Origin: Eutypa lata
Lineage: Eukaryota; Ascomycota; Sordariomycetes; Xylariales; Diatrypaceae
NCBI GenBank assembly: GCA_022661535.1
Contig: JAKULF010000004.1
Coordinates: forward strand, 3,596,001 to 3,660,000
DNA: 64,000 nucleotides
Direction: 5' to 3'
Shown here: positions 32,623-44,179 of the stretch, in pieces
How positions within the stretch are numbered: the stretch's first letter is position 1
Layout: every line of letters begins with the position of its first letter
Notes under the pieces: model-generated
What the model was told of the DNA's origin: nothing
The model's database searches: none
Seen by the model: the letters and a program-made list of their open reading frames with translations, nothing else
Position numbers and translations under genes: made by a program

Positions 32623-34545
32623 GGCTAAGATAGAAGGCTGCGTCCTAGTAGTGAGGGAAGTAAAAGACGACGGCGTCAGTAAGTACAGGTAGTCGTAAAG
32701 GACCTAAATTTATATGATCAAAACTGTCTCTAATAAGACTAGAATAATACCGTACATAGATATATTTTATACAGATATTTTAGAGAGCAAGGAACAACTT
32801 AATCAGAAGGGTTCAACCGGGGTTTCCTCGTCTCCGGAAACTGCGACAATGGTTGGTGATTTGGAATTCGGTATCAACCTTCGAGCCATGAAAGTTTGAG
32901 GCGCGGGGTGAATGACCTCTGTAAGTAACTAACTACCTACCACAGCACTAATTATGTACATACATTAGCACTAACGTGCACTACCTAAAATCGCCTAAAA
33001 TCCCTAATGCCAAAACCAGGTACGACTTTCTATTGGCTGTTAAAGGTTAACTTGAGTAATTGTGTACGAGTCATATGGCGTATCTACACACTATGTGGGT
33101 ATTGATACTGACTTACATAAGCTAGCATCACTCCTCAAGTCTATTTTAATTTAGTTGCTCCAGTTCTATCAATGCGTGTTACCGTCTATCCGGAGCTTTT
33201 ACACCTTGGATCAGTAAAAGTCGTATGAGGGACCTCTCATGCATGTATATTAGTATGTGGTAATATGCACATAAAAACCAATCCGTGTTACAATACTAGC
33301 CATACAAGGCTTACAGACTGATCATGTATCAGCTCTAGTATCGGCTTTAGTTATTGATGTTTAACGTAGACTTGTTCAGTATAACAGGAAGCAACCATTT
33401 AGGGCTGATATTCTCTCAGCTATTTCCAGCTTCTCGGAAGCGGAAGCGGGCGAGCACTAAGCACAATGACGTTCAACGCCAATGCTTCCAATCCCTCCCA
33501 GGCCTTGGGTCCTCGGATCGACCGTTGTCCTGAGCTTTCCCCCTGGTCCATAACCTGTCAAACCCTCTAACACTTGGCACGTAAAAAAGCCCATCTTTCA
33601 CGCGCTTAGATAACTAGTAGGTAGATTATTAACCCTTTACTATGTACGGCTCACGATGCTAGAGCTGCAATCGGAAATGTCAATTCAGCTTATCTACACA
33701 TGTTACGAAGTACTACGTACAGAGTTGGACATCACTCATCATGTCCCTCTCTCTTTGGCTCTACTTATAGAATGTGCTGGTGATCCAGAGCGTGAGGAAA
33801 GTCACATTTATAATACCTAGCCAAAGATTCGAAGGCATTGTCCATTCTGGGTTGCTGACGTCTACGGAATGTCAACTAAAACCAGTATTGTAATTACATG
33901 TATATGACAGGTCGAGAACTCGCATACAAGGGTGTCAAGTATCGTGATCCACCGTAATTGTGTGTGACCAACTCAGTATAATGATCGTACGAGAGAGAGA
34001 GGCAGAGAAGATGGAAAGAAAAGAAAAGAGAACAGGAACGAGGTTGAATTCGCCTATTCACGGAAACACACGTGTGATATCAATTAACTACCTAGAGTGG
34101 GGTAGACCAAGTAGGAATTTACTATGTCGATCATTGGGGCTTAGAGCTAGACAGGGGTCTCAACAGTTAATCCAGCCGCCAGTGGCAGTCAACTTTACGA
34201 GATTACCGACTTCCAGAATCTCCAGTCAGACGGGACAACGACGTCGACCGTAGCAAAATTTCCAAACCAGACACAAGCATAGCGCGAGCCTTCGATTCAT
34301 TCTCAACAATTTAACAGCGATTCATCGATAGACAACGCGATAGAGATAACACCATCGCCTGATTGCGCGCGAGCAAAAGAGCCGACCGAGCAGGGGAGAA
34401 AGGGGGACAAAAAGTTTGAGTGTCAAGTTAGAGATGAACATCCAACAACGGGCATCCTTACTCAGTAGTCGCATTTAATTTCCTAACGGCGACTCAATGA
34501 ACATCTCTCTACTTTAAAATCAACTGCAGTCGGCAACCGTTTGCC
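32623..34545. other. Divergent promoter region, nothing recognised
   Basis: 1.9 kb between SER2 and the four-helix membrane protein. Short open frames such as 33960-34253 lack family features. A purine-rich AGAGAGAGAGGCAGAGAAG stretch is near 33990. No RNA gene was seen. Confidence 0.4.
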
Positions 34546-35642
34546 ATGGAGGCCGAGGAAAGGTCCGAAGCCTCTCAACGGGACCTTAGCGACAAGTGGC
34601 AGGACGCCATAAGGGTGAAGCCGGAGAGTCAGAGAAGATGGGATGTGATCAAGGTTGTTCTACGGTCCTTAAGTCTGCTCTGCGCTATCGGGCTGGTCAT
34701 GTGCTCTGTTGTGATGGTTAGGATGTACGGGGCCCTGTTTTACCCAGGCGTGTGGATAGATATCCTCGGTTCTCTAGTTCCGGTAAGTCCTCTATAATGC
34801 CTATTTTGGTGGTCTTTTGACAATGCGCCGCCAATGTCGACCGAGTTGGATGAGCTGACAAGAGTGAGTGACCAGGGCTGCGCTATCATTTTCTGGACCC
34901 TAGCGGAATTCATTACTATCTGCGTCAGGACCCGAAGGTCGGGTCTCCGCCTCACCGGGATACCACCAGGAGCTCACGTTGCGGCGGATCTTTTGCTTTG
35001 GATAGTCACCGTCGTATTCTTAGGAATTATCACTGCCTCATTCATAAGCACACTACAGTCATCATCCTACCCCTCGATAACCAGCAGCCAGATAGGTATT
35101 AATGTGGCTATTTTGGCATTTCAGACAACATTGATGTCAGTACTCCTTTCGATGTTTTCCTTTTATGTAGACTCTTAAGGTCTATCTTACGTACCCCTCG
35201 CATATTAACTGTCGCTTTCAGAGGTTTGCATTTTACCCTCTTTGTAAGGGCTTGTATGGAGACCGAGAGGAGGAATAGCGAGAAGCGAATACGAAAGGCG
35301 ATTGTGTCGTTGCGTCAACGCGGCTTGAATCTTGCTGGATTCAACTTGCCTGGTCTAGACCATATCGGAACAGCGAGAAATCGCCACCAGGAGAGCCACG
35401 AGCTATCACCACTAGCACCCCATGCCCCACGCCATGAGCCGGCAAACAGGGTAGTAAAACCACTACCGGCCACTCCAGATCGAACGGATGCTCATCTCGA
35501 AGCCGAACTGGGGATAGAAGAGAACATAAAGTTTATCATGCCGGTATCGATAATAAAAGAGATGACGAACCAAAAGTTTACCATGATGGGGCCAGCCGAC
35601 GGGGAGCAGAAGTACCCGGGAGTCAGGCGAGGTGGAAGGTAG
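34546..35642 (+). CDS. Four-helix integral membrane protein, function unknown
   Basis: Three exons, 34546-34782, 34876-35135 and 35222-35642, give 305 residues. Four hydrophobic segments are visible: VVLRSLSLLCAIGLVMCSVVMV, GCAIIFWTLAEFITICV, HVAADLLLWIVTVVFLGIIT, and a last one crossing the exon 2/3 junction (VAILAFQTTL..GLHFTLFVRACME). The C-terminal 110 residues are basic and polar, beginning RRNSEKRIRKAIV. The layout is MARVEL-like and resembles a large group of uncharacterised fungal four-helix proteins. The second donor, GTCAGT at 35136, is chosen because later GT sites give wrong phase or follow the in-frame TAA at 35176-35178. The first acceptor follows a CTGAC branch point at about 34857. 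Confidence 0.75.
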
Positions 35643-37388
35643 AGTAATCATAATCAACGCATTTCTCGAGGGGGCAGGCGCAAGGCGTTTTCCCATATGG
35701 GTGGATATGTGGTTGCAGCATTTGACATTCGGAGCATGATACCACAAAAACCTGGGTTGTATGTATTTCGAAGCTTGGGGTTTTTTTCTTTCTTTCTTTG
35801 TGTTTGCACCTACATCATCTAGAGGGATACTTGCCAACTTTTACTACATATGCTACATTCCTTCTCAGCCAATTATTTCTGTAGAGTTGCCAGGGGTTTG
35901 GTTAGCTGACGGGATTGGGGAGGATACCCATGAACAAATGACATAGATACGTTCTGATTATCATATTTTGACGGTCATGGTGATTTGGTTCGTCTAGCTA
36001 CTATAGCCCAAAGCTACACCGTCGCAATTACATCTAGTTCACTACACTTACAGTATAACCCATGTAATTGTACAGTCAATGACTTCATCGTGAAATGTTA
36101 GCATTCACATACTAGAAGTGACTCAATGTAAAGGGCCTCCTTTGGAAGAAGAATCTTCTTGCATAGCTGTATTTCCATTCATTGAAAATATTTCAAGCTA
36201 AGGAAAATTAAGAACATTTACGCTTCAGTTAATTATTCGTATCGTTCCTTCGAAACCCTTCTATGGCGGCCAGATTGTTTCTTGGAGCCTGCTACTACCT
36301 CATATACCGGGAAACAGCCCGATTCAATACTAGGTGCTGGGGACAATAACTATTTTTGTGTAAATGAGAACAAGCTCAAACTGTACCTAATATATTAGGA
36401 AAGTATATGTCTGTATGAGCACCATTACCACACAGATCTTTAGCTCTCAGGACTCTACTCTACTCTTATGGAATTAATATACTCTATTTTGAATAGCATA
36501 GTAATGTTTAGACGATAAGTATAGATTTTTGTCAATTAGTAACAGCTTATCATGACTTGCATAGAATGTTGACAGGAATGATATCGCAGACCAGCAGGCT
36601 CTTATTTTTGGGTGTAGGGAGGCAGGGGTGCTAATTATGTATAATACTCCATCAGCAACCACTCTCACCAAGAAAATAACATCTTTTCCCAATACCACAG
36701 TTGCTAGGATATGAATATAGTATCGTAAATAGGAATTGCTCTCTGTTAAGCCTTTAATAATATATATACATATCTCACTGACATACATCATCCTCGAAAG
36801 AAGTCTATCGGAGAATCGCCCCGTCGTGTACAAGGGTCAGTTTACTAAATTTTAGCGAGCCAATCATATGTAACAGTCCGCATTAGCTCCAGTTCTATTC
36901 TCAACGTCCATTTCACGATCACCGCTATTCGAACCCTTTTATCAAAGAGGGGCAACGGAACCGAGTATAGACGTTCACCCTGTCACCTAAGGCTTCGGAC
37001 CAGCCGTCAAGCAACCCCCTATATCAAGGTACTTATAATTAACAGTCACAAGCGAGCTGCAAGTTCGAAACAATGAGGAGGAAGTGATATCTAATAGTTT
37101 TAGACTGTATTGACTTGATGTAAAACTAGGATCGCTAATCGACAGACACGCTTTCTTTTCCCCCCTAACCGAAATATATATATATATATCACAGTCAAAC
37201 CATATGCAATGCTTCCCGGGTATTGGGACCTTTCAACGCCTGAAAGAAAAAAAAACTCCGCCGCATGCCCTTATCCCAGTGACGCCTCAATCCGGAAGAG
37301 GCCGGTCCAAGCGCTCGTGATGCATCGCCATGCCATATATACATGCGTTTATAAATCAAAATAATAGTCATCCAGTCATCGGCTGACT
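35643..37388. other. Intergenic region between convergent genes
   Basis: A+T-rich 3' sequences of the membrane-protein gene and MET16. A TATATATATATATATC run is at about 37174-37190. No gene or RNA was recognised. Confidence 0.4.
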
Positions 37389-38396
37389 TCATACAACTTG
37401 CAGGGGAACAGGCTGCTGATTCCGCTGCTCCTTCTCGACCTTCTCCAACGCCGCGGTGAGCTTGGCTTTCTCGTCGTCGTCCTTCTGCTGCTGGGCCTGC
37501 AGGAACTGCGCGTAGCGGGACTGCTTGTTGTGGATGCCGCACTCGGTCTTGGTCTGGCCGCGCCAGCGGCCGGCGCGCTCGTCCTCGGCGGCGTCGACGG
37601 GGCTGGTGGAGTGCCAGTCGCCGACGGACTTGTAGCCGCGGTCGAGGAGGGCGTTGTAGGGGACGTCGTGCTCGTCGATGTACGCCTTGACGCGGGCGAA
37701 GGTCCAGTCGACCAGCGGGTTGATCTTGATGATGCCGCCGCGCTCCTCGTCCACCTCGACGAAGGCGATCTGGTCGCGCTCCCCGCCCTGCGACCGCCGC
37801 CGCCCCGTCAGCACTGCCGCCACGCCGAGGTCCGCGTACGACCGCTGCTGCGGCTCCACCTTGGCGATCCAGTCGTACAGCTCCGGCGCCGTCTCGTACA
37901 GCCGCGCCCCGTACCGCTCCTCGAACTCCGCCGCGCTGGACGCGCCGTCCGGGCGGTACGTGTGGATCCGGTTGTTCGGGTACTTAGCCTTGACGCGGTC
38001 GACTAGGTCCAGCGTCTCCTGGAAGTGGTACAGGGTGTCCAGGAAGACGATGTCGACGGGCTGGGAGCCGGCCTCGTCCTGGATCTTGGAGAGCATGTCG
38101 ATGGTGACGAGCCCCGTCAGGCCGAAGGCCGTCGACTGGTATAGGTTGGGGAAGAGGATCTTGACGAAGCGGAGCCGGTCGACGGCGTCCATCTTCTCTA
38201 GTTGTTGGTTGAGGTGTTTTATGTGTGGCTTGGTGAGGATGACTTGGGGTAGGCTGCTGGTGGAGCTGGCTACGGACGATGCCGCTGAGGCATAGCCGGA
38301 CTCAACGTCATTCACCTCTATCTTGGAATCACCGACTGCCCGGATGATAGGGGAACTCGCAGAGGACGAAGCCTCGGTATATGTGGATGAGTTCAT
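37389..38396 (-). CDS. met16: Phosphoadenosine phosphosulfate (PAPS) reductase
   Basis: An intronless frame of 335 residues from ATG at 38396. The N-terminal 50 residues are serine-rich and disordered. The catalytic domain has STAFGLTGLVTIDML, IVFLDTLYHFQETLDLVDRV and GRRRSQGGERDQI in the nucleotide-binding alpha/beta fold. KINPLVDWTFARVKAYIDEH follows, then the ECGIH catalytic motif with the cysteine at about residue 286. The enzyme reduces PAPS to sulfite with thioredoxin in assimilatory sulfate reduction. The GRRRSQG signature and the lack of extra cysteine pairs fit the PAPS rather than the APS enzyme. The C-terminal 45 residues are a charged, Q-rich coiled-coil-like tail. G+C at third positions is high, producing long shadow frames on the other strand. 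Confidence 0.96.
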   Translation of the reverse strand: MNSSTYTEASSSASSPIIRAVGDSKIEVNDVESGYASAASSVASSTSSLPQVILTKPHIKHLNQQLEKMDAVDRLRFVKILFPNLYQSTAFGLTGLVTIDMLSKIQDEAGSQPVDIVFLDTLYHFQETLDLVDRVKAKYPNNRIHTYRPDGASSAAEFEERYGARLYETAPELYDWIAKVEPQQRSYADLGVAAVLTGRRRSQGGERDQIAFVEVDEERGGIIKINPLVDWTFARVKAYIDEHDVPYNALLDRGYKSVGDWHSTSPVDAAEDERAGRWRGQTKTECGIHNKQSRYAQFLQAQQQKDDDEKAKLTAALEKVEKEQRNQQPVPLQVV

Positions 38397-41230
38397 GATG
38401 GGCTGATGATACACTGAAAGCGGATGTCGGTGCGTGGTCAAGAGCACGGGACAGACACGCTTGACGTGGGGTTGAATGCTTCTTTAATAAAAAAATGCTT
38501 CAGGGCCGTTGTATGGGGTAGGAGGTAAGTATGTTTGTGTGGCGGTAGAAGAATAATGGTCAGAGCAGAGCAGAGCAGAGCAAACTGGCAGAAAGCAGAA
38601 TGATGTAGGAGGATATTGGAAAGGAGCAGGCAGAAATGTTTTTAAGAGACACAAGACCTGGAGAAGAAGGTTCGAGTTGTGGGGAAGAGTTCAAGTCTAT
38701 CTATCGCGTGCTCATTGTTCCTGTTGTATGTAGCGTGGGCTCCTAACTACCTGGCTTATTATATGGTTTGTATGTGGACATGGACTACACGGGGCTGGTT
38801 ACTAATTCAATACTGACGGCATAATTCGGGATGCAGCGCTGGGTTTGGCAAACGATACATGGCCCCCTCCCCTCTCGATGCCCCCCCTCTAATGTATCTA
38901 TCAGGCCCTCTCTCAGCAAAGCCCGTTATCCGAACAGCAGCCCGTCCGATGGGCCGGGAAGGTTTATTGCACGATCCAGCACCAATATGAGTTGAGCCCT
39001 GCCCAAGGAAGCAGTCGATTGCGGGTCTTTGAAGTCAAAAAGCGTCTTTGAAAATTTGGCAAGTTGATCACGACATCCGCGCTAACGTAGGCGCAATTCG
39101 CCCAGGGGAGAGTTGATTGGACGTTGCTATTGATCTGGGTTCGGGTCTTGAGATCTAAGGGGATGTTTCTAATACTTGTAAATGGACCCCTTTGATGGCT
39201 GCGGGACCGGGCTAGGCAGTTTGACAAGCGCGTACCTACGACTTTACGAGTTCTTTTAGCTCTCTTTTTTTACGCATCAGGAAGCCGTTCTATACTACTG
39301 TTGCATATTTCTTTCTTCTTCCCCTGATCCAGCGTCACAGATATTTTTTTTTTGCCTTCGATGCTAGCCCCACCGGGTCCGGCTTTGATTATTATTATTG
39401 TATTAGTGACCTGATAGCTAGGTTGGTAAGCACCGAGAGAGTTCGCGTTGGGCCAAAGATGGATGATGTCAGCTTAAAGTGATGTCAAGCAAAGTCAAAA
39501 ATACACTGGGTCAGAAACTCATGCTGTAGCTACTACAATTATATCATAGGTGATACACACATACGTATGTAGTGTAGCCAACGCCACTATCCGCAGCGTT
39601 ATCGCCTCCCTGTCAGCCTGTCTCAAAGTATATAGAGTTTATAATCACGCAAGAATAAAACGAAATTATTCACCCCAAGCACGCAATGTAAATACACCCT
39701 TACGTTCCGCTTTCGCAGTTGGCAGTGTTGATCCGGGGGACGCCACTTCGTCAAAGACCTCGGCGTTCGGAGGACCGTAATCTAACATTATCTAAAGACC
39801 CCATTCGGATGTGAGAGAACAATGCATCATATTGTACACTTGATATTTTTATAGTAAACGTGGTAAAAAAAACAAGCAGGTTGCACCTGTCATGATGATG
39901 TTGTATGCTGGACGACGATCATTAAGAGGCTCTTCGGAATGGAGGGGTTGCTGCGCTGTACTGGTACAACATATCACTGATAGCTCTCTCGTTCGCAACT
40001 ATTCCAACATTTTCCACTTGGTCCTACATAACGCATTCGTTTTACGCACTACTGGACCCAGGATTCGATGTCGCAATTTTTAGACTTGATGGCGTTCATT
40101 TCCAGACGGGTGTCGGATTCGAGACATTGACGCTTTGAAGGAGGCCCCAAGGAGGGCCAAGGGAGGCGTTGCGAGTCACGACCGGAAAGCTTCCTCGGTT
40201 GTCGGTATAGAATTGCGCTAAGGGTATAGAGAAGTGACAGGTACATCCGTCTTAGTGGGAAGGTTTCAGCCGCTAAAGTGCTGGCTATCGGCTTCCGATA
40301 CCCGTTTTCAGCGAAGGATTGCCAGGCTGCATTCCCGCGCTTATGGATGAACGAGCTGGGGGTGCCAGGGTATCTTCGGCTCCAGATCTCTACCCTGCAG
40401 TGGTCTTGCATCCGAGATGCGTCTAGACTTTTTCGAGACCTAAGCCTGTTTCTTTTCTCGTAGCTAACATAATTAGTATGTGGCTCTTTTTGCTGCACTG
40501 AAAGTTATTTCTTTCAGCCACAGTATTTCGTAGTGCACAGAAATTCGAGAACCAGTCGACAAAGAATAAGGATTGACAACTACTACGTAGAATATAGCTC
40601 AGTTGCAATGTAATTAATATAAAATGGCTAGAACTAAACCAAGCCCCTTGCACCCCTGTCCGATCTCATCTCCAGAGATGCTCTCATAGCTAACGGCTAA
40701 AGGTTTATTGCAACCTTGTCGGGCCTTGGCAAGAAACGACGCGCAACTTAAGTATCACAATAACTTCTAGTGCTAAATACGTGATTCTTGGTTAGAATTG
40801 CTAAAGAGTGAAGAGGATATCACTCAATGGTAACTTCCCTGTTCGGTGGATATTAAAGCCCTATCAGAGAAAAAGATTGCATTATGTCAAATCGCAATAA
40901 CAACCTCCGTAAGTATGGTTTTACATCATGAAGGGGCCAAGCATAAATATGTTACGAGAATAGTTTGCTTATGTCCAATTAGGCAATATTACCTGGTATA
41001 CACAATTCTTTGTACAAAGGTTTCAGTAAAGTCAAAATTGTTGTTCTTAAAAACCGACATAGAGTTTTAAGCTGTATAGCATAAAATAAAATAAAAAGCA
41101 CTTAATCCTTAGTTAATATATACGGAATTCGTGTGAAAGGCTGCCTCGGCTCGTTTAAAGGCCGGAGAAATATACAACATAATCACCATTTAAATAGCTG
41201 GATAATACCAAAATAATATAGAAATCACCC
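38397..41230. other. Long intergenic region, nothing recognised
   Basis: 2.8 kb between MET16 and the tRNA gene. An AGAGC pentanucleotide repeat (GAGCAGAGCAGAGCAGAGC) is at about 38563-38582, in the MET16 promoter. A TTTTTTTTT run is at about 39343. The open frame on the minus strand at 40049-40498 has no start context or family features and I do not call it. Confidence 0.4.
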
Positions 41231-41324
41231 GGCACTTTGGCGGAGTGGTTAACGCGATGCCCTGCTAGTTTTAAACAGGAAGGCATTCCCTTCGGGGGCG
41301 TGTGTTCGAATCACACAGGTGTCG
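41231..41324 (+). tRNA. tRNA-Ser (anticodon GCT) with a 13-nt intron
   Basis: A type II tRNA. The acceptor stem pairs GGCACTT (41231-41237) with AGGTGTC (41317-41323), with G at 41324 as discriminator. The D-arm is GCG..CGC. The anticodon stem ATGCC (41257-41261) pairs with GGCAT (41282-41286). The anticodon is GCT at 41264-41266 and A37 is at 41267. An intron at 41268-41280 sits in the canonical position between 37 and 38. The long variable arm CCC-TTC-GGG and T-arm GTGTG-TTCGAAT-CACAC complete it. The A box overlaps TGGCGGAGTGG and the B box is GTTCGAATC. A T-run at 41331-41336 serves as the RNA polymerase III terminator. It decodes AGC/AGT serine codons. Confidence 0.93.
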
Positions 41325-41337
41325 ATTTCTTTTTTTC
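41325..41337 (+). terminator. Pol III terminator of the tRNA-Ser gene
   Basis: ATTTCTTTTTTTC follows the discriminator base directly; the T7 run on the non-template strand is the standard RNA polymerase III stop. Confidence 0.85.
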
Positions 41338-41898
41338 AAAATATGTTATATTTTTAAATTAAAAATGGTATAAAATTAAGTTTTGGTAATCAATGTTATA
41401 GACATTTTACTTACTACTTAGTAAGTAAGTAAGTTATCTCAAACAAAGAAGTAGCATTTGCGCTATCGCGCTATCGTGGTAGGTAACTGCGGTTCTATGC
41501 CATTATTAGAACTTGGCGTCTTGACATTTACAGCTGAAATCATAGGGAACGGATTTGATCGCATAACCAAGTCTACTTGAGACGCCGCAATCTGTGCTAT
41601 GCGTCTTGGATGGCCGTGCTAATGAAACCCGTAATGATTGATTCCCCCTCACCCTATGAATGGATATCCTGATCATGATAAATAGTGTATTGATTCTCCG
41701 GCTACTACCCCTTTTAACCTAAAGCATCTGCGTGCTGCGTATCATTGCTACCCCATGAAAAGATTACCCCTTAAACTACATACCTGAGAACCACCACAAT
41801 CGAAATACATATGCCATTATTTGACGTCTTAATGATACAATATACGACGTTTCCTTCCCTAACCTATTGAAGAAACCTAACAGGACCGAGTTCTAATC
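41338..41898. other. Spacer between the tRNA gene and the acidic-protein gene
   Basis: A+T-rich. A GTAAGTAAGTAAG tract lies at about 41420-41432. This is the 3' flank of the minus-strand gene; nothing else was recognised. Confidence 0.4.
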
Positions 41899-44179
41899 TC
41901 AAATATCCCCAGACTTGGCTTCTGCCTGCTGCTGCGCCTCGGATTCCGCGGGCGCCTCAGCTACGGGTATCGGAGCGCTCGTATTCTCATCTGCAGCAGA
42001 GATAGGTGGGGCATCATTAGGTGGTAACTCCTTAGGTTCCCCCTGTTGATTCAACGCGGCTTCTAGTCCGCTGAATAAATCAGGGCTCTCTGGCTCAGGC
42101 TCCTCTGCTGCTTTTAGAGACCCCAGTTCGGCTGGTTGCGTGTCGATGGATGCTGGAGCTGGCACTGTTGCCGGTTCAGGTTCAGCAGGGACAAGGTTCT
42201 CGATGGGCTGAGATATCGGCTCCTGTGGTAAGTTGGTCGCATCCGTCTCGACACTGTGCACCGGTGCAGGTATTGGATCTGCAACTGACTCAATTGGCGC
42301 AGCATTGAGCTCAGTATTAACTGCCTGATCAGCGGGCGCAGCATCCGTCTCTTCCGCGGGCTGCGTCTCAAGATCGTTACTCAGCGATGCTTCCACCCCG
42401 TCCTCGAATCCCGTAGCCTCCACAAGTGGAGTGTCGTTAGATGTTGGCAGCTGGTTCACGTCTTGGGTATCCATCACGGGTACCGGATCCTGCAGGTGTT
42501 GTGTTGGTTCCGCTTCTGTCTCCTGGGTTGCACTGGGGACTATGTCATGGGTGTCATCCGTCATTTCAACATCAGCCACAGAATGAGTCTCAACGATGGT
42601 TGCTTCTGCTATCGGCTCTGCTATAGGCTCTGCTATCGGCCCTACTGGAGCATCTAAAGCGACTGTTTCTGTCGGTACCGGTACTGGAGGCAAAGGAGCA
42701 ACCCCCGTACTCGTAGAAGACAGTTGTGGAGACAGAGCATTTGGCGGCGATTGGGTTCCTACAACATTTTTCAGAGGACTTCCTTCAGCAACTTGAGAAT
42801 GAGCTGGTTGCAGCGTATCCTGATCGGGAGAACCTAGCGTATTCGATAATGGCGATGGTCGTTTTGGAATCGTTGATGATTCAGCAGTTGAGATACCCAT
42901 AAGAGTAGAATCCGGGGCAGGAAGCCCTGGTTGATCTGTGATAGGAGTTGCGTCCATGGGATGATCGATTTTGGTTTCGCTTTCAATTCCCATTGACTCT
43001 CTATTCTCCCCATCACGAGCGTCACCATCATCATCATCGCCTTCATCACCCTCTTCGCCCTCATCACCGTCATCTTCTCCTTCATCACCATCATCGTCGT
43101 CAGCCATTTCACTATCTTGTGTCTTCGTTTCATCGTTATCGCCTTCTTGTTTGAGATCCTATATACGTTAGTAAATGGAAGGAAATGAACCAAGTGGATA
43201 ACACCCTTACAGCTATTCGAACGTCCTCCGGCTTAGATCCATTCGCGTTACTATTTGCAGTAGGAACTGAGGTCTCGGGTTGCGCATTAAGCGGCAGAGG
43301 CAGCTTCTTCCTACGGCCTCTACCAGGACCTTTAGCCTTCCTCTTGGGAGGTGGTGGGCGTCTCCGGACGGGAGTAGCAGCAGCGGTCGCTTCCACGTTC
43401 GCAGCGGCGGCTGGTGCGGGGACAACAGTAGTGGAAATGATTTCCCCGTCTACGGACTGACCCTGCTGCAAAGTGATCTCCTGCACGTACGAGTTGCCGG
43501 CGGCATCCACGCGGCGAACGGTAGCTTTCGTGATACTAGGACCAGACACGGCACCAGCTGGGAGGGTAGCAGAAAGTATAACAGTCCCTTTTCTCCTCTT
43601 GGCCAGATGTGAAATAGTCGGGCCCTCGGCATTACGAGGAATCTGTTTCCACACTTTGACCTGATACCCTTTTGTACTCGAGTCTTCCTCTTTCTTTTCT
43701 GGCTTCTCGGGTAGGGTAGCATCGGCATCGCCTTCCTCCTCCTCGGTGGGTAGCGGTCGCTTATAAAGTCTTCCAGAACGAGCAGCCCTTAATAGGTCTT
43801 GTGTATGTTGGGGTAGTAGATTGGCATCCTTGGGCATACCGTGAGGCAACTCGTGGGCCCAAATGTCGTTCTTTTGAGTAGTGTCGGGTGGTGGAGGTGG
43901 CACAATATTCACCCACTCCTGTCGCCATTGTCTCACAGGTAGGCCTGAGGTGTGTATAGGTTAGAGCTAGAGCTAGAACGGAGTTGAAAGCATAGCCCAA
44001 TGGGCTTCGTGGCCGCATACCTTCAAAGTCATCATGTTCAACATATCCACTTCTATTACCACGACGGGTCTGAGTAGTAGTAGCTCGCAACTGTATGTAG
44101 AGGAGTCGCGTTAGTTGATTCAACCATCCGTAAGCAAACAAATAAGTGTGCGAAAGAGTCTCCATACGGGCGGAACCAT
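41899..44179 (-). CDS. Acidic, AT-hook-containing nuclear protein, function unknown
   Basis: Four exons are proposed: 44179-44168 (12 nt, MVPP), 44090-44021, 43944-43211 and 43158-41899, giving 691 residues. The conserved-looking N-terminal part has [39 protein letters not shown] and [20 protein letters not shown]. Then comes [20 protein letters not shown] and a basic block [14 protein letters not shown] at about residues 240-255 that looks like an AT-hook. The second half is acidic and low-complexity, with a D/E/G run and repeats of PIAE, ending at KSGDI. The combination suggests a chromatin-associated subunit, but I do not recognise the family. The tiny first exon is preferred over the ATG at 44165 because CTAAC..ATACAG just upstream of LRATT looks like a real intron end. 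Confidence 0.75.

Noticed and set aside
33960..34253. 97-codon open frame upstream of the four-helix protein
   Set aside because: No family resemblance, no splice or start context, and basic low-information sequence.
37398..38006. Long open frame on the + strand opposite MET16
   Set aside because: It is antisense to a well-supported enzyme with G+C-rich third positions; its leucine/valine-rich low-complexity product is the usual shadow.
40049..40498. 149-codon open frame on the minus strand
   Set aside because: No recognisable domain, no good start, overlapping open frame on the other strand, and A+T-rich context; likely chance.
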